Source: Litoribacter ruber
GTDB lineage: Bacteria > Bacteroidota > Bacteroidia > Cytophagales > Cyclobacteriaceae
NCBI RefSeq assembly: GCF_018500185.1
Contig: NZ_JAHBGI010000001.1
Span: 62,001 to 126,000, forward strand
Direction of reading: 5' to 3'
DNA length: 64,000 nt
Both the position numbers and the translations under genes were made by a program. This document shows, in pieces, positions 52,539-61,095 of the stretch; within the stretch, counting starts at the first letter, position 1, and every line of letters starts with the position of its first letter. The notes under the pieces are model-generated. The model was given only the letters and a program-made list of their open reading frames with translations, was not told the origin of the DNA and ran no database searches.

Positions 52539-54380
52539 ATGTGTGGAATTGTAGCGTATGTAGGTGAGCAGGATGCGTTGCCTATCATTATCAAAGGACT
52601 AAAAAGGCTAGAGTACAGAGGTTATGACAGTGCGGGAGTAGCACTTTTGAATGATAATGGGCTAAGTGTTTACAAAAAGAAGGGGAAAGTTTCCGAGCTG
52701 GAAAATTCTTTGCTTGACAACCCTCATTTGAATTCAAAAATCGGTATCGGACACACCCGTTGGGCCACCCATGGCGAGCCCAATGATGCCAATGCCCACC
52801 CTCACTATTCCTCTACGGAAAGCTTTGCCATGATCCACAACGGGATCATCGAAAACTATGAGGTTTTAAAAACTGACCTTCTTAACAAAGGATATAAGTT
52901 TCACAGTGAAACCGATTCTGAGGTTTTCATCAACTTCATCGAGGATATTCAGAAACACAATGACTGTACCCTTGAGGAAGCCGTAAGATTGGCTCTTCAC
53001 AAGGTCGTAGGTGCTTATGCGATTGTTATCATGAGCAAAGATGAGCCTGACACGTTGATCGCCGCCAGAAAGGGTTCTCCTTTGGTGATCGGTGTGGGTG
53101 AAAATGAATATTTCCTTGCCTCTGATGCCACTCCAATCATTGAATATACCAATCAGGTTGTTTATTTGGATGATTATGAAATCGCCGTGATCCGCAACAA
53201 CAAGCTGCAGATCAAAACCATCGAAAACGTAGAGACAAACCCGTATATCAACCAGCTTGAAATGGAATTGGAAGCTATCGAAAAAGGTGGTTACGAGCAT
53301 TTCATGTTAAAAGAAATCAACGAGCAGCCGAGATCCATCGCTGACTGTATGAGAGGTAGATTGGATGCCCAAAACGGCAGGTTGATCGTAGGAGGTCTAA
53401 GAGATTATATCAACAAGTTCCAGAACGCCGACAGGATCATCATTACCGCTTGCGGTACCTCATGGCATGCTGGCTTGGTGGCTGAATACCTATTTGAGGA
53501 ATTTGCCCGTATCCCGGTGGAAGTAGAGTATGCATCTGAATTCCGATACAGAAATCCTGTAATCAACGAAGGTGATTTCGTAATCGCGATTTCCCAATCT
53601 GGAGAAACCGCCGATACCTTGGCAGCAATCGAACTGGCAAAATCCAAGGGAGCGACCATCTTTGGTGTTTGTAATGTGGTAGGTTCTTCCATTGCAAGAG
53701 CTACTCACGCGGGTTCCTATACCCACGCAGGTCCTGAAATCGGAGTGGCCTCTACCAAGGCTTTTACCGCTCAGATCTCTGTGTTGACCATGATGGCTCT
53801 TATGTTGGGATATCAAAGGGGTACCCTTTCCGAGACCAAATACATCCAGCTTCTTAGCGAGCTAGAGGCCATCCCTGCAAAGGTGGAGAAGGCTTTGAAG
53901 CTTAACGAACAGATTGAGAAAATATCTGAACAGTATAAAGATGCCAGAAACTTCCTTTATTTGGGAAGAGGGTATAATTTCCCTGTTGCCCTGGAAGGTG
54001 CTTTGAAACTAAAAGAAATTTCTTATATTCATGCTGAAGGATATCCAGCTGCAGAGATGAAGCACGGACCGATTGCCTTGATCGATGAGGAAATGCCGGT
54101 GGTATTCATCGCAACCAAAGATAGCTCTTACGAAAAAGTTGTCAGCAACATTCAGGAAGTGAAGGCTAGAAAAGGTAAAATCATTGCAGTAGTGACAGAA
54201 GGAGATACATCAGTGAAGGCCATGGCTGACCACGTGATCGAAATCCCACATGCACATGAAGCTTTGGTACCGTTAATTTCGGTAGTGCCGTTGCAGTTGC
54301 TTTCTTACCACATTGCTGTGATGAGAGGTTGTAATGTGGATCAGCCAAGAAACTTGGCCAAATCCGTAACTGTAGAATAA
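52539..54380 (+). CDS. glmS: Glutamine-fructose-6-phosphate aminotransferase
   Basis: 613 residues. The catalytic Cys follows the start Met ('CGIVAYVG'). The glutaminase domain (about 2-220) has 'GIGHTRWATHGEPNDANAHPH'; the two SIS sugar-isomerase domains follow ('CGTSWHAGL', 'AISQSGETADTLAAI', 'GRGYNFPVALEGALKLKEISY'). The C-terminus 'NLAKSVTVE' is intact. It makes glucosamine-6-phosphate for peptidoglycan and LPS. Lies 28 bases after the DUF4270 gene. No glmS ribozyme is seen in that gap, as expected outside Firmicutes. Confidence 0.97.
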   Translation: MCGIVAYVGEQDALPIIIKGLKRLEYRGYDSAGVALLNDNGLSVYKKKGKVSELENSLLDNPHLNSKIGIGHTRWATHGEPNDANAHPHYSSTESFAMIHNGIIENYEVLKTDLLNKGYKFHSETDSEVFINFIEDIQKHNDCTLEEAVRLALHKVVGAYAIVIMSKDEPDTLIAARKGSPLVIGVGENEYFLASDATPIIEYTNQVVYLDDYEIAVIRNNKLQIKTIENVETNPYINQLEMELEAIEKGGYEHFMLKEINEQPRSIADCMRGRLDAQNGRLIVGGLRDYINKFQNADRIIITACGTSWHAGLVAEYLFEEFARIPVEVEYASEFRYRNPVINEGDFVIAISQSGETADTLAAIELAKSKGATIFGVCNVVGSSIARATHAGSYTHAGPEIGVASTKAFTAQISVLTMMALMLGYQRGTLSETKYIQLLSELEAIPAKVEKALKLNEQIEKISEQYKDARNFLYLGRGYNFPVALEGALKLKEISYIHAEGYPAAEMKHGPIALIDEEMPVVFIATKDSSYEKVVSNIQEVKARKGKIIAVVTEGDTSVKAMADHVIEIPHAHEALVPLISVVPLQLLSYHIAVMRGCNVDQPRNLAKSVTVE

Positions 54381-54400
54381 GTACAAGAATAAACCATATA

Positions 54401-54430
54401 AAAAGCCGCAGAAGAAATTCTACGGCTTTT
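54401..54430. terminator. Bidirectional terminator between glmS and the disulfide reductase
   Basis: AAAAGCCG/CGGCTTTT (8 bp, continued by AGAA/TTCT after one mismatch) with A- and T-rich ends serves both convergent genes. Confidence 0.85.
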
Positions 54431-54436
54431 GTGATT

Positions 54437-56128
54437 TCAGACTAGTTCCAAAGCGTCTGAAGGCTTTAATTTTTCCAGTTGCTTTTTGGCCATTTGGTAG
54501 GTTTTAAATCCGCCATCCAGGTTTGTAACATTGAAGCCCAATTGGCTAAGGGTTCTAAATGCCAAGTAGCCGCGTAACCCTGCGTGACAATAGATATGGA
54601 TGGTTTTATCCTTGGGGAGTTCATTTTGGCGCTCTCTGATGTCATCTACAGGGATATGATATGCACCTTTGATCATCCCAGACTCCACTTCAGCCTTTTC
54701 CCTAACATCCAGGAAATACTTCCCTTTTTTAACAAATCTGTCGACTTCATGCCACTGATATGTCTTCAAGTTTTCTTCCAACATGTTGCTGGATACGTAG
54801 CCCAGCATATTCACGGGATCTTTTGCGGAAGAGTAGGGTGGGGCATAGGCCAGCTCAAGCTCCGGAAGGTCATATACACTCAGGCCCCCTTTGATGGCGG
54901 TAGCCAAAACATCAATCCTTTTGTCAACACCTACCTCACCAACGCCTTGGGCACCATAAACAGAGCCATCTTGTGAAGAGAACAATATCTTTAAAGCCAT
55001 TGGCTTTGCTCCAGGATAGTAGGCTGCATGGGAATTGGGATGGATATGGGCGGTCAGGTAGGGCTTTCCAAGTCTTTGCAGTACTTTTTCATTGTTGCCC
55101 GTTGTGGCGCCGGTGAAGTCGAACACCTTGGCAATGGCCGTTCCCAATGTTCCCCTATAGCTGGTTTTCTTGCCTAAAATACTATCCGCCACTATCCGTC
55201 CCTGTCTATTGGCCGGCCAAGCCAGGGGGACAAAACAGTCCTGACCGCTCACAAAGTCTTTCACCTCGATGGCATCACCTACAGCGTAAATATCTGCATC
55301 AGAGGTTTGCAGAAATTCATTAACAGCGATGGTTTTTCTGTTTCCCAAGGCCAAGCCCGCGGTTTCGGCGAGGTTGGATTCTGGCTGTACCCCAGCGGAA
55401 AGTAAGATCAAATCAGTTTCCAGGGTTTTACCGCTCTTTAGCAAAAGCATTTCCCCCTGTCCAATCACTTCTTCCACACTGTCGTCTAGAAAAAGTTTTA
55501 CACCTTTACTTTCGATATGATCCTGCAGAATGGCTGCCATTTCAAAATCAAGGGCTTCCATGACTTGCCTTGACCTTTCTACCAGGCTGACTTGAACGCC
55601 AAGTTCATGCAGGTTTTCGGCCATCTCCAGCCCAATAAAACCTCCTCCGATTACAGTCGCATGCTTTGGATTATGCATATTGATATAAGATTTAATTTTA
55701 TCCGTATCGGGAATGTTTCTCAGGGTAAATGTGGATGGTGCTTTATCAAGGCCTTTAATAGTTGGTACAAATGGTTTCGCTCCAGGAGAAAGGATCAGCT
55801 TATCGTAGTTTTCCTCGTATATTTCATCCGATCCTAATTTTTTTACTGTGACGGTTTTTCTTTCCCGGTTGATGGCAACGACCTCACTTCTTGTGCGGAT
55901 ATCCATGTTGAACTTTTTGGACATCTTTTCGGGAGTTTGGAGCAAAAGCTTATCTCTTTCCTCAATAGTGCCTCCAATGTAATAGGGAAGGCCACAATTG
56001 GCGAAGGAAATGTGCTCCCCACGCTCAAATAGCACAATTTCAACTTGTTCGCTCAGCCTTCTCAGTCTTGCCGCTGCAGTTGCTCCTCCGGCAACGCCTC
56101 CTATGATTACTACTTTTTTTGTATTCAT
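54437..56128 (-). CDS. CoA-disulfide reductase-type FAD oxidoreductase fused to rhodanese
   Basis: 563 residues. The N-terminal FAD motif is 'IIGGVAGGATAAARLRR'; active-site Cys45 lies in 'FANCGLPYY'. An NAD-binding domain ('VIGGGFIGLEMAENL') and dimerisation domain follow. Residues about 460-550 form a rhodanese domain with catalytic Cys514 in 'IYCHAGLRGYLAF'. Such fusions reduce CoA persulfide or polysulfide and move sulfane sulfur. It is divergent from a TauE/SafE exporter, with palindromes between, so the pair probably handles reduced sulfur together. Confidence 0.92.
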   Translation of the reverse strand: MNTKKVVIIGGVAGGATAAARLRRLSEQVEIVLFERGEHISFANCGLPYYIGGTIEERDKLLLQTPEKMSKKFNMDIRTRSEVVAINRERKTVTVKKLGSDEIYEENYDKLILSPGAKPFVPTIKGLDKAPSTFTLRNIPDTDKIKSYINMHNPKHATVIGGGFIGLEMAENLHELGVQVSLVERSRQVMEALDFEMAAILQDHIESKGVKLFLDDSVEEVIGQGEMLLLKSGKTLETDLILLSAGVQPESNLAETAGLALGNRKTIAVNEFLQTSDADIYAVGDAIEVKDFVSGQDCFVPLAWPANRQGRIVADSILGKKTSYRGTLGTAIAKVFDFTGATTGNNEKVLQRLGKPYLTAHIHPNSHAAYYPGAKPMALKILFSSQDGSVYGAQGVGEVGVDKRIDVLATAIKGGLSVYDLPELELAYAPPYSSAKDPVNMLGYVSSNMLEENLKTYQWHEVDRFVKKGKYFLDVREKAEVESGMIKGAYHIPVDDIRERQNELPKDKTIHIYCHAGLRGYLAFRTLSQLGFNVTNLDGGFKTYQMAKKQLEKLKPSDALELV

Positions 56129-56193
56129 TAGTTAAAGAATTTTGCCTTGAATTTTAATAAGATAAAACTGTCTGAATAAAACCGAATAGAATA

Positions 56194-56221
56194 TGATAAT
56201 TATCACATTTTGACAAAATGT
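56194..56221. promoter_or_regulatory. Two abutting palindromes in the sulfur-gene divergent region
   Basis: TGATAATTATCA (56194-56205, perfect) is directly followed by ACATTTTG-A-CAAAATGT (56205-56221, perfect but for the centre). TCACATTTTG recurs as a direct repeat at 56239-56248. This is a likely operator between the disulfide reductase-rhodanese and TauE/SafE genes. Confidence 0.6.
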
Positions 56222-56244
56222 TTATTTTGTAACCGAGGTCACAT

Positions 56245-56272
56245 TTTGGAAAAAATATTGATTGTATTTTTG
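56245..56272 (+). promoter_or_regulatory. Promoter before the TauE/SafE gene
   Basis: TATTTTTG (56265-56272) fits TAnnTTTG; TTTG at 56245-56248 is a possible -33 element with a 16-base spacer, shorter than usual. It overlaps the second TCACATTTTG copy. Confidence 0.5.
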
Positions 56273-56297
56273 TGGCTTCGTAAAAAAACCAGCAGGA

Positions 56298-57101
56298 ATG
56301 GATTTGTTAACAATATTGGGTTATTTATCGGCATTGGTTATTGGTATCAGCTTGGGCTTGATTGGCGGGGGAGGGTCTATCCTTACCGTGCCGGCCATGG
56401 TGTATATGCTGAGTGTAAGTCCGGTGTTGGCTACTGCCTACAGTTTGTTTGTGGTGGGGGTCACCTCTCTGGCGGGGTCATTTTCCTTTATGAAAAAAGG
56501 ATTGGTCAATTATAAGACAGCGGCAGTTTTTGCCACGCCATCCTTTTTGGCCGTTTTTCTTACCCGGAAATTTTTGGTGCCCTCCATTCCTGAGGAAATA
56601 TTTTCCGTGGGGGATTGGGTGCTAACAAAAGATATTGCAATCATGGTGTTTTTTGCACTCATCATGCTCGCGGCATCATTTTCCATGATCAAGAACAACA
56701 AAAGGTCTTTGGAGAAAAAATCGGGTGAGATCAAGTTCAACTTTCCCCTGATTGCGGCAGAAGGAGCGGTAGTTGGTGTGCTGACCGGTCTGGTGGGTGC
56801 AGGAGGGGGATTTCTAATCATTCCTGCTTTGGTGCTTTTGGCCAATTTGCCCATGAAAATGGCTGTGGGTACCTCCTTGTTGATCATTGCCGTGAAATCC
56901 CTAATAGGCTTCCTCGGCGATGTGGCCACCCAAGAGATCGACTGGGTATTCCTAGGAGGCTTTACAGCCTTGTCCCTGGTGGGGATATTTGTGGGCAGCT
57001 ACCTTTCCAGCAAAATCGACGGAAGCCATCTGAAGAAAGGATTCGGGTATTTTGTGTTGATAATGGCCGTGTATATCTTGGTGAAAGAGATGTTGTTTTG
57101 A
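56298..57101 (+). CDS. TauE/SafE-family sulfite/organosulfur exporter
   Basis: 267 residues from the ATG at 56298; an upstream TTG at 56262 lies in the promoter. Eight transmembrane segments with the paired family motifs 'LGLIGGGGSILTVPAMVYM' near residue 20 and 'GLVGAGGGFLIIPALVLL' near residue 165. Members export sulfite, sulfoacetate or related sulfur compounds, or import thiosulfate. The divergent disulfide reductase-rhodanese points to sulfide or sulfane-sulfur handling. Confidence 0.9.
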   Translation: MDLLTILGYLSALVIGISLGLIGGGGSILTVPAMVYMLSVSPVLATAYSLFVVGVTSLAGSFSFMKKGLVNYKTAAVFATPSFLAVFLTRKFLVPSIPEEIFSVGDWVLTKDIAIMVFFALIMLAASFSMIKNNKRSLEKKSGEIKFNFPLIAAEGAVVGVLTGLVGAGGGFLIIPALVLLANLPMKMAVGTSLLIIAVKSLIGFLGDVATQEIDWVFLGGFTALSLVGIFVGSYLSSKIDGSHLKKGFGYFVLIMAVYILVKEMLF

Positions 57102-57105
57102 GTAA

Positions 57106-57178
57106 AATAAAAACCGCAGAGACTCAGGGAAGAGTTTTTTTGATTATCTCTGAGACCTCTGGTTCTCCGCGGTTATTA
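57106..57178. repeat. CCGCAGAGA-type inverted repeat
   Basis: AACCGCAGAGACTCAG (57112) is answered by CTCTGAG…CTCCGCGGTT (57148-57174). It fills the gap between two convergent genes and may act as a bidirectional terminator. Same family as 5539-5740 and 63222-63430. Confidence 0.75.
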
Positions 57179-57192
57179 AATTTTTATCTATT

Positions 57193-58026
57193 TTACCCTT
57201 TCTTTTCAAAAACCAAAGCCGTCCACTTATCCTTCACTTTTTGATCCAGCTTTTGGAAGCCCAGGCTGTTTGCTTTTGCTTCGATGTCTTCCACATCATG
57301 GTCATAAAAACCACTGAGTAAAAGATGCCCCGCAGGTTTAACCAAGGTTTCGTAAACCTCCATCTCATCCAGCAGCACATTTTTGTTGATGTTGGCCAAA
57401 ACGATATCAAATTGACCTTGGGGATTGACTTCCCTTACGGTGCCCAGTCCCATACGGACATTGCTCATTCCGTTGAGGTCAAAATTTTCATTGCCATTTT
57501 CAACGCACCAGTCGTCAATATCAAAGGCCTGCACCTCTTTGGCGCCCAGCTTATTGGCCATGATGGCTAAAATCCCTGTCCCAGAACCAATGTCAATCAC
57601 ACTCTTGCCTTTGTGGTCAAGATTCAGCTGGTGGGTCAGCATCAGAAAGGTGGTGGCGTGGTGGCCCGTCCCAAAGGACATCTTGGGATTGATCAGGATA
57701 TCATGGGTCACTCCCGGCTTGGGGGCATGAAAGGAAGCCCTTACAAACACTTCATCGCCTACTTCGATGGGATCATAATTCTTCTCCCATTCGGTATTCC
57801 AGTTGACTTTCTCCATCTTTCCTTCCACCACAGCTATTTCTGCTACCTGTGTATACCTTTCGATCACCTCCTCAAAGGAGCTGCGGTCGAAATTATTCTC
57901 CTCGGCGTAGGCCTCAAATCCTGCCTCGTTTTCCAAAAAGGAATCAAAACCCACCTCGGCAAGTTCTGCAATAAGGATTTCAGCAAACTCAGGCTTGCAG
58001 GAGATTTTAAATTCTAAGTATTCCAT
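57193..58026 (-). CDS. prmA: Ribosomal protein L11 methyltransferase
   Basis: 277 residues. SAM-binding motif I is 'VIDIGSGTGILAIMA' near residue 141, followed by 'AFDIDDWCVENGNEN' and 'IVLANINKNVLLDEM' (Asn-Ile motif). The N-terminal L11-recognition domain spans about 1-100. It trimethylates L11. It overlaps tpiA by one base (TGATG), so they are co-translated. Confidence 0.93.
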   Translation of the reverse strand: MEYLEFKISCKPEFAEILIAELAEVGFDSFLENEAGFEAYAEENNFDRSSFEEVIERYTQVAEIAVVEGKMEKVNWNTEWEKNYDPIEVGDEVFVRASFHAPKPGVTHDILINPKMSFGTGHHATTFLMLTHQLNLDHKGKSVIDIGSGTGILAIMANKLGAKEVQAFDIDDWCVENGNENFDLNGMSNVRMGLGTVREVNPQGQFDIVLANINKNVLLDEMEVYETLVKPAGHLLLSGFYDHDVEDIEAKANSLGFQKLDQKVKDKWTALVFEKKG

Positions 58027-58787
58027 CAGAAAGATTTGATGATATCCATAAAGTCACGGGATTTCAGGGAAGCTCCCCCAATTAATCCCCCGTCGACATC
58101 CGGCTTGGAGAAAATTTCCTGGGCGTTGTCCGGCTTACAGCTTCCGCCATAAAGAATGGAAATCCCATCTGCGATCTCTTGGCCATATTTGTTGGCAAGA
58201 TGCGTTCTGATGGCAGCATGCATTTCCTGTGCTTGGTCGGATGAAGCTGTTTTGCCCGTACCGATGGCCCAGATAGGTTCATAAGCGATGACCAATTTTG
58301 AAATATCCTCCGGGGAAAGATCAAAAAGGCTTTCTGTCAACTGCTGGGTGACGAAACCCTCATGGGAGCCGTTTTCTCTGATATCCAAAGATTCCCCGCA
58401 ACAGAAAATAGGAGTAAGGCCGTTTTGCAGAGCCTGCTTTACTTTATTGGCCAAAAGATCGTTTCCTTCGCTGCAAAATTCCCTTCTTTCGCTATGTCCG
58501 ATGATCACATATTTGACTCCAAAAGAATTTAATATCTTGGCGGAAACCTGGCCGGTATAGGCGCCAGACTCCTGGTCAGAACAGTCCTGGGCACCCACAA
58601 AAAGGTTTGAAATCTCTCCAACAAGCTTTTTGACACTTGGGATGTGGACAAATGGCGGGTTGAGGATGACGGTTACATCTTTGGAACGCTCATCTTTTAT
58701 CATGTTGACGATCTCAGAAGTCAGCTTTTGCCCCTCATCAAAGGTGCAGTTCATCTTCCAATTGCCTGCTACTATTTTTTTTCTCAT
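58026..58787 (-). CDS. tpiA: Triosephosphate isomerase
   Basis: 253 residues from the ATG at 58787, which gives the expected 'RKKIVAGNWKMN' N-terminus with catalytic Asn and Lys. Catalytic His lies in 'VIIGHSERR' and catalytic Glu in 'IAYEPIWAIGTG' (loop 6 follows); 'ILYGGSCKPDN' binds phosphate. It interconverts the two triose phosphates in glycolysis. First gene of a tpiA-prmA pair, divergent from recX. Confidence 0.97.
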   Translation of the reverse strand: MRKKIVAGNWKMNCTFDEGQKLTSEIVNMIKDERSKDVTVILNPPFVHIPSVKKLVGEISNLFVGAQDCSDQESGAYTGQVSAKILNSFGVKYVIIGHSERREFCSEGNDLLANKVKQALQNGLTPIFCCGESLDIRENGSHEGFVTQQLTESLFDLSPEDISKLVIAYEPIWAIGTGKTASSDQAQEMHAAIRTHLANKYGQEIADGISILYGGSCKPDNAQEIFSKPDVDGGLIGGASLKSRDFMDIIKSF

Positions 58788-58844
58788 GTTTGTATGGTTT
58801 ATCGGTTTGATCTCCCTAAATTTTAAAAGGTTAAAAATACGCAA

Positions 58845-59342
58845 ATGTCTTTCCAAAGAAAAGATTATGCTGAATCTAAAGCTCAAAAAAAGCTGACCCC
58901 TTCACAGGCCAAGGTGAAGATCGGGGCGTACTGTGCCTATCAGGAACGCTGCCAGCAGGAGGTAAGGGATAAGCTCTATTCCTATGGCCTACATTCGGAT
59001 GAGGTGGAGGAGCTGATAAGTTTTTTGATCACGGAAGGCTTTTTGAATGAAGAAAGGTTCGCCCAGGCTTTTGTGGGCGGGAAATTCAGGATCAAGAAGT
59101 GGGGGAGAAACAAAATTCTACAGGAACTCAAGCTCCGCAAAATCAGTCCGAATTGTATTAAGGCGGGTATGAAGGAAATTGATCCGGAGGAATATTGGGG
59201 TACTTTGAAAGGGGTTTTTGAAAAGAAATGGGATAGCTTGAAGGATAAGGACAATTATATCAAACGCCAAAAAGTGATGAAATATCTCTTATCTAGGGGA
59301 TTTGAAATGGATTTGGTACAAGATGTTATGAGGGAATCTTAG
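58845..59342 (+). CDS. recX: Regulatory protein RecX
   Basis: 165 residues, rich in Lys and helical. 'CAYQERCQQEVRDKLYSYGL' and 'FLITEGFLNEERFAQAFVGGKFRIKKWGRNKI' are the typical three-helix RecX repeats. It binds and inhibits RecA filaments. No recA is nearby. It is divergent from tpiA with 57 bases between. Confidence 0.9.
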   Translation: MSFQRKDYAESKAQKKLTPSQAKVKIGAYCAYQERCQQEVRDKLYSYGLHSDEVEELISFLITEGFLNEERFAQAFVGGKFRIKKWGRNKILQELKLRKISPNCIKAGMKEIDPEEYWGTLKGVFEKKWDSLKDKDNYIKRQKVMKYLLSRGFEMDLVQDVMRES

Positions 59343-59402
59343 GCATGGTAGCTGAAAAAATACGAGGAATTTTGATTATTTTTAAAAGATAATCCAAGCA
59401 AT

Positions 59403-59639
59403 ATGAAAAGAGAGCAATTAATCGAAAATACGATCGAAAAGATTTCCAAACTACCAGATCATAAGGTGAAAGAGGTTTCGGACTTTGCTGAGTTTCTTTT
59501 GAACAAACTTGAAAATAAAAATCTTACCAAAGGAATTGAAAGCTTGGCTTCAAATTCTTCAACCTTTAGCTTTTTAGAAGAAGAGGAAGAGCTTTATTCA
59601 ATCAAAGATTTGAAAGAAGTTTATAATGACAAAAGGTGA
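59403..59639 (+). CDS. DUF2281-type antitoxin
   Basis: 78 residues. The N-terminal helix 'LIENTIEKISKLPDHKVKEVSDFAEFLLNKLE' is the DUF2281 pattern (short antitoxin of VapB/Phd-like systems), followed by an acidic toxin-binding tail ('LEEEEELYSIKDLKEVY'). It overlaps the toxin gene by 14 bases, the usual antitoxin-first order. Locally AT-rich compared with recX. Confidence 0.75.
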   Translation: MKREQLIENTIEKISKLPDHKVKEVSDFAEFLLNKLENKNLTKGIESLASNSSTFSFLEEEEELYSIKDLKEVYNDKR

Positions 59640-59943
59640 TATTGTATTGATCCCGTTTCCTTTTACAGATTTAACAGGCTCAAAAAATAGACCGGCCCTT
59701 GTATTAATCAATTCTGAAGAGGATATCACTGTTGCATTTATCACTACCCAGTTTTGGAAAGAACAATCAATTGTCACTGTTGAGCCTTCTCCACTTAACG
59801 CCCTTAAAAAAACCTCTTTTATTCGATTAAATTAGCTAACTACCATCAGCAAGGATTTAGTAATTGGTAAATTAGGTGAATTATCAGCAGAAGAAATAAA
59901 GGAAATAAATGAAGGTTTGAAAAGTATATTGAAATTGGATTAA
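59626..59943 (+). pseudogene. MazF/PemK-like toxin interrupted by an in-frame TAG
   Basis: The reading frame begins 'KGDIVLIPFPFTDLTGSKNRPALVLI', a clear PemK/MazF start, and runs 69 residues to a TAG at 59833-59835. The same frame stays open after it for another 35 codons to TAA at 59941, and that part still matches the family's C-terminal end ('TTISKDLVIGKLGELSAEEI'). One base change (for example AAG to TAG) therefore truncates the toxin. Full length would be 104 to 105 residues. Either an inactivated toxin, suppressed stop, or sequencing error. Confidence 0.8.
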
Positions 59944-59975
59944 AGCCAATCTAAATAGATTAAGTACAATTGCCA

Positions 59976-60608
59976 TTATTTTAAAACGTACAAATCCTCC
60001 CCTTCCTGCGGAATAATTTCCAGCACATTGGCCAGAACCATCCTCACTAATATCCTTGAGGCAGCAAACCTAGGTAGCTTTGCCAATTTGGCAAATTGCT
60101 TCAAAGTGATGGATTCCTGTTCTTTCAGGGCCTTCATCAGCACGTCCTCCTTTTCTCCATACTGAAAAAACACATCCTGCTCCTTTTTTTGCTTTTTTAG
60201 GATTTCCCAGACTTCCCTACTTGCCTGCACACTCCTATCCTTCACGCGGATAAATGATCGCCGTTTTTTTTCTTCCAGGAAATAATGGGGGCGGGAGGGG
60301 CTTTTCTCAAACTTAAACACAGCCACTCCCTTCTTTGCATTGATGGGCAGGATGAATTTTTCGTAAAAGAGCTTGGGCTTGACCGACTCCGATATGGTTT
60401 TGTCCAATAAAAAAACGTCCTCATCAACATACCGCTGCCCGCTCACGGTGCCGTCATCATCTACACCTATGAGCAGGTAGCCGCCCTCCGTATTGGCCAA
60501 GGCAATTACTTCCTTGATGATCTTATCAGGATGGGCCACTTTTTTCTTGAACTCGATATGTAAACCTTCACCTTGCTTGGCAAGGTTGGCCACCTCCTGA
60601 AGAGTCAT
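59976..60608 (-). CDS. AlbA_2/Schlafen-type ATP-binding protein
   Basis: 210 residues. An N-terminal AlbA_2 domain (about 10-130): 'HIEFKKKVAHPDKIIKEVIA' and 'LANTEGGYLLIGVDDDG' are its marks. A winged-helix domain ends the chain ('ESITLKQFAKLAKLPRFAAS'). Members are taken as transcriptional regulators or nucleases; not settled. It lies 7 bases after the small barrel gene on the same strand. Confidence 0.85.
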   Translation of the reverse strand: MTLQEVANLAKQGEGLHIEFKKKVAHPDKIIKEVIALANTEGGYLLIGVDDDGTVSGQRYVDEDVFLLDKTISESVKPKLFYEKFILPINAKKGVAVFKFEKSPSRPHYFLEEKKRRSFIRVKDRSVQASREVWEILKKQKKEQDVFFQYGEKEDVLMKALKEQESITLKQFAKLAKLPRFAASRILVRMVLANVLEIIPQEGEDLYVLK

Positions 60609-60615
60609 GGTGCTT

Positions 60616-61050
60616 TTAATTTAATAAGATGCTAAAGCCTGCCCGCAGCCCAGCCGTGCCCGTGACGGCATAATAATCCACTATACCTTCCAGTCGAAAT
60701 CTGTACCCTACATTATGGCTATATCCCGCACCCAAGGCCAAATCACTCTGACTGCCCAGCAAACCGCGCACCCGAACAAAAAACGGATCTACAAAATAAA
60801 CCCGTGAGCCTAAAGAAACCTGGTTTGGGCCAGCCGAATTAATTTCATACCCACCTGATAAACTTAGGAAATATCGCACAAAATAATGGCCTTCAAAGCC
60901 TGCTTGATAACGTTGAAACACACCGGGAACATCGGTCCTGATGATGTCCCCCCCACCGGCAAACATGATAGTTCCCTCTCCCTGCTGGGCGTTGACTTCG
61001 GATAAGAAAATAAATACAAGTGTAAAAGATAGCAGAATGTACTTTTTCAT
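60616..61050 (-). CDS. Small outer-membrane barrel-like protein
   Basis: 144 residues with a signal peptide ending near NAQ. The mature part has alternating strands ('HYFVRYFLSLSGGYEI', 'FFVRVRGLLGSQSDLALGAGYS', 'GLRAGFSILL') suggestive of a small porin-like or OmpA/OmpW-type barrel of about eight strands. The last residue is Asn, not Phe, which is less typical. Family not recognised. Probably co-transcribed with the AlbA_2 gene. Confidence 0.7.
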   Translation of the reverse strand: MKKYILLSFTLVFIFLSEVNAQQGEGTIMFAGGGDIIRTDVPGVFQRYQAGFEGHYFVRYFLSLSGGYEINSAGPNQVSLGSRVYFVDPFFVRVRGLLGSQSDLALGAGYSHNVGYRFRLEGIVDYYAVTGTAGLRAGFSILLN

Positions 61051-61095
61051 CTAAATAAGTTTTGGTCAATAAAGTTTCTAGTGAGAATCTATTCT

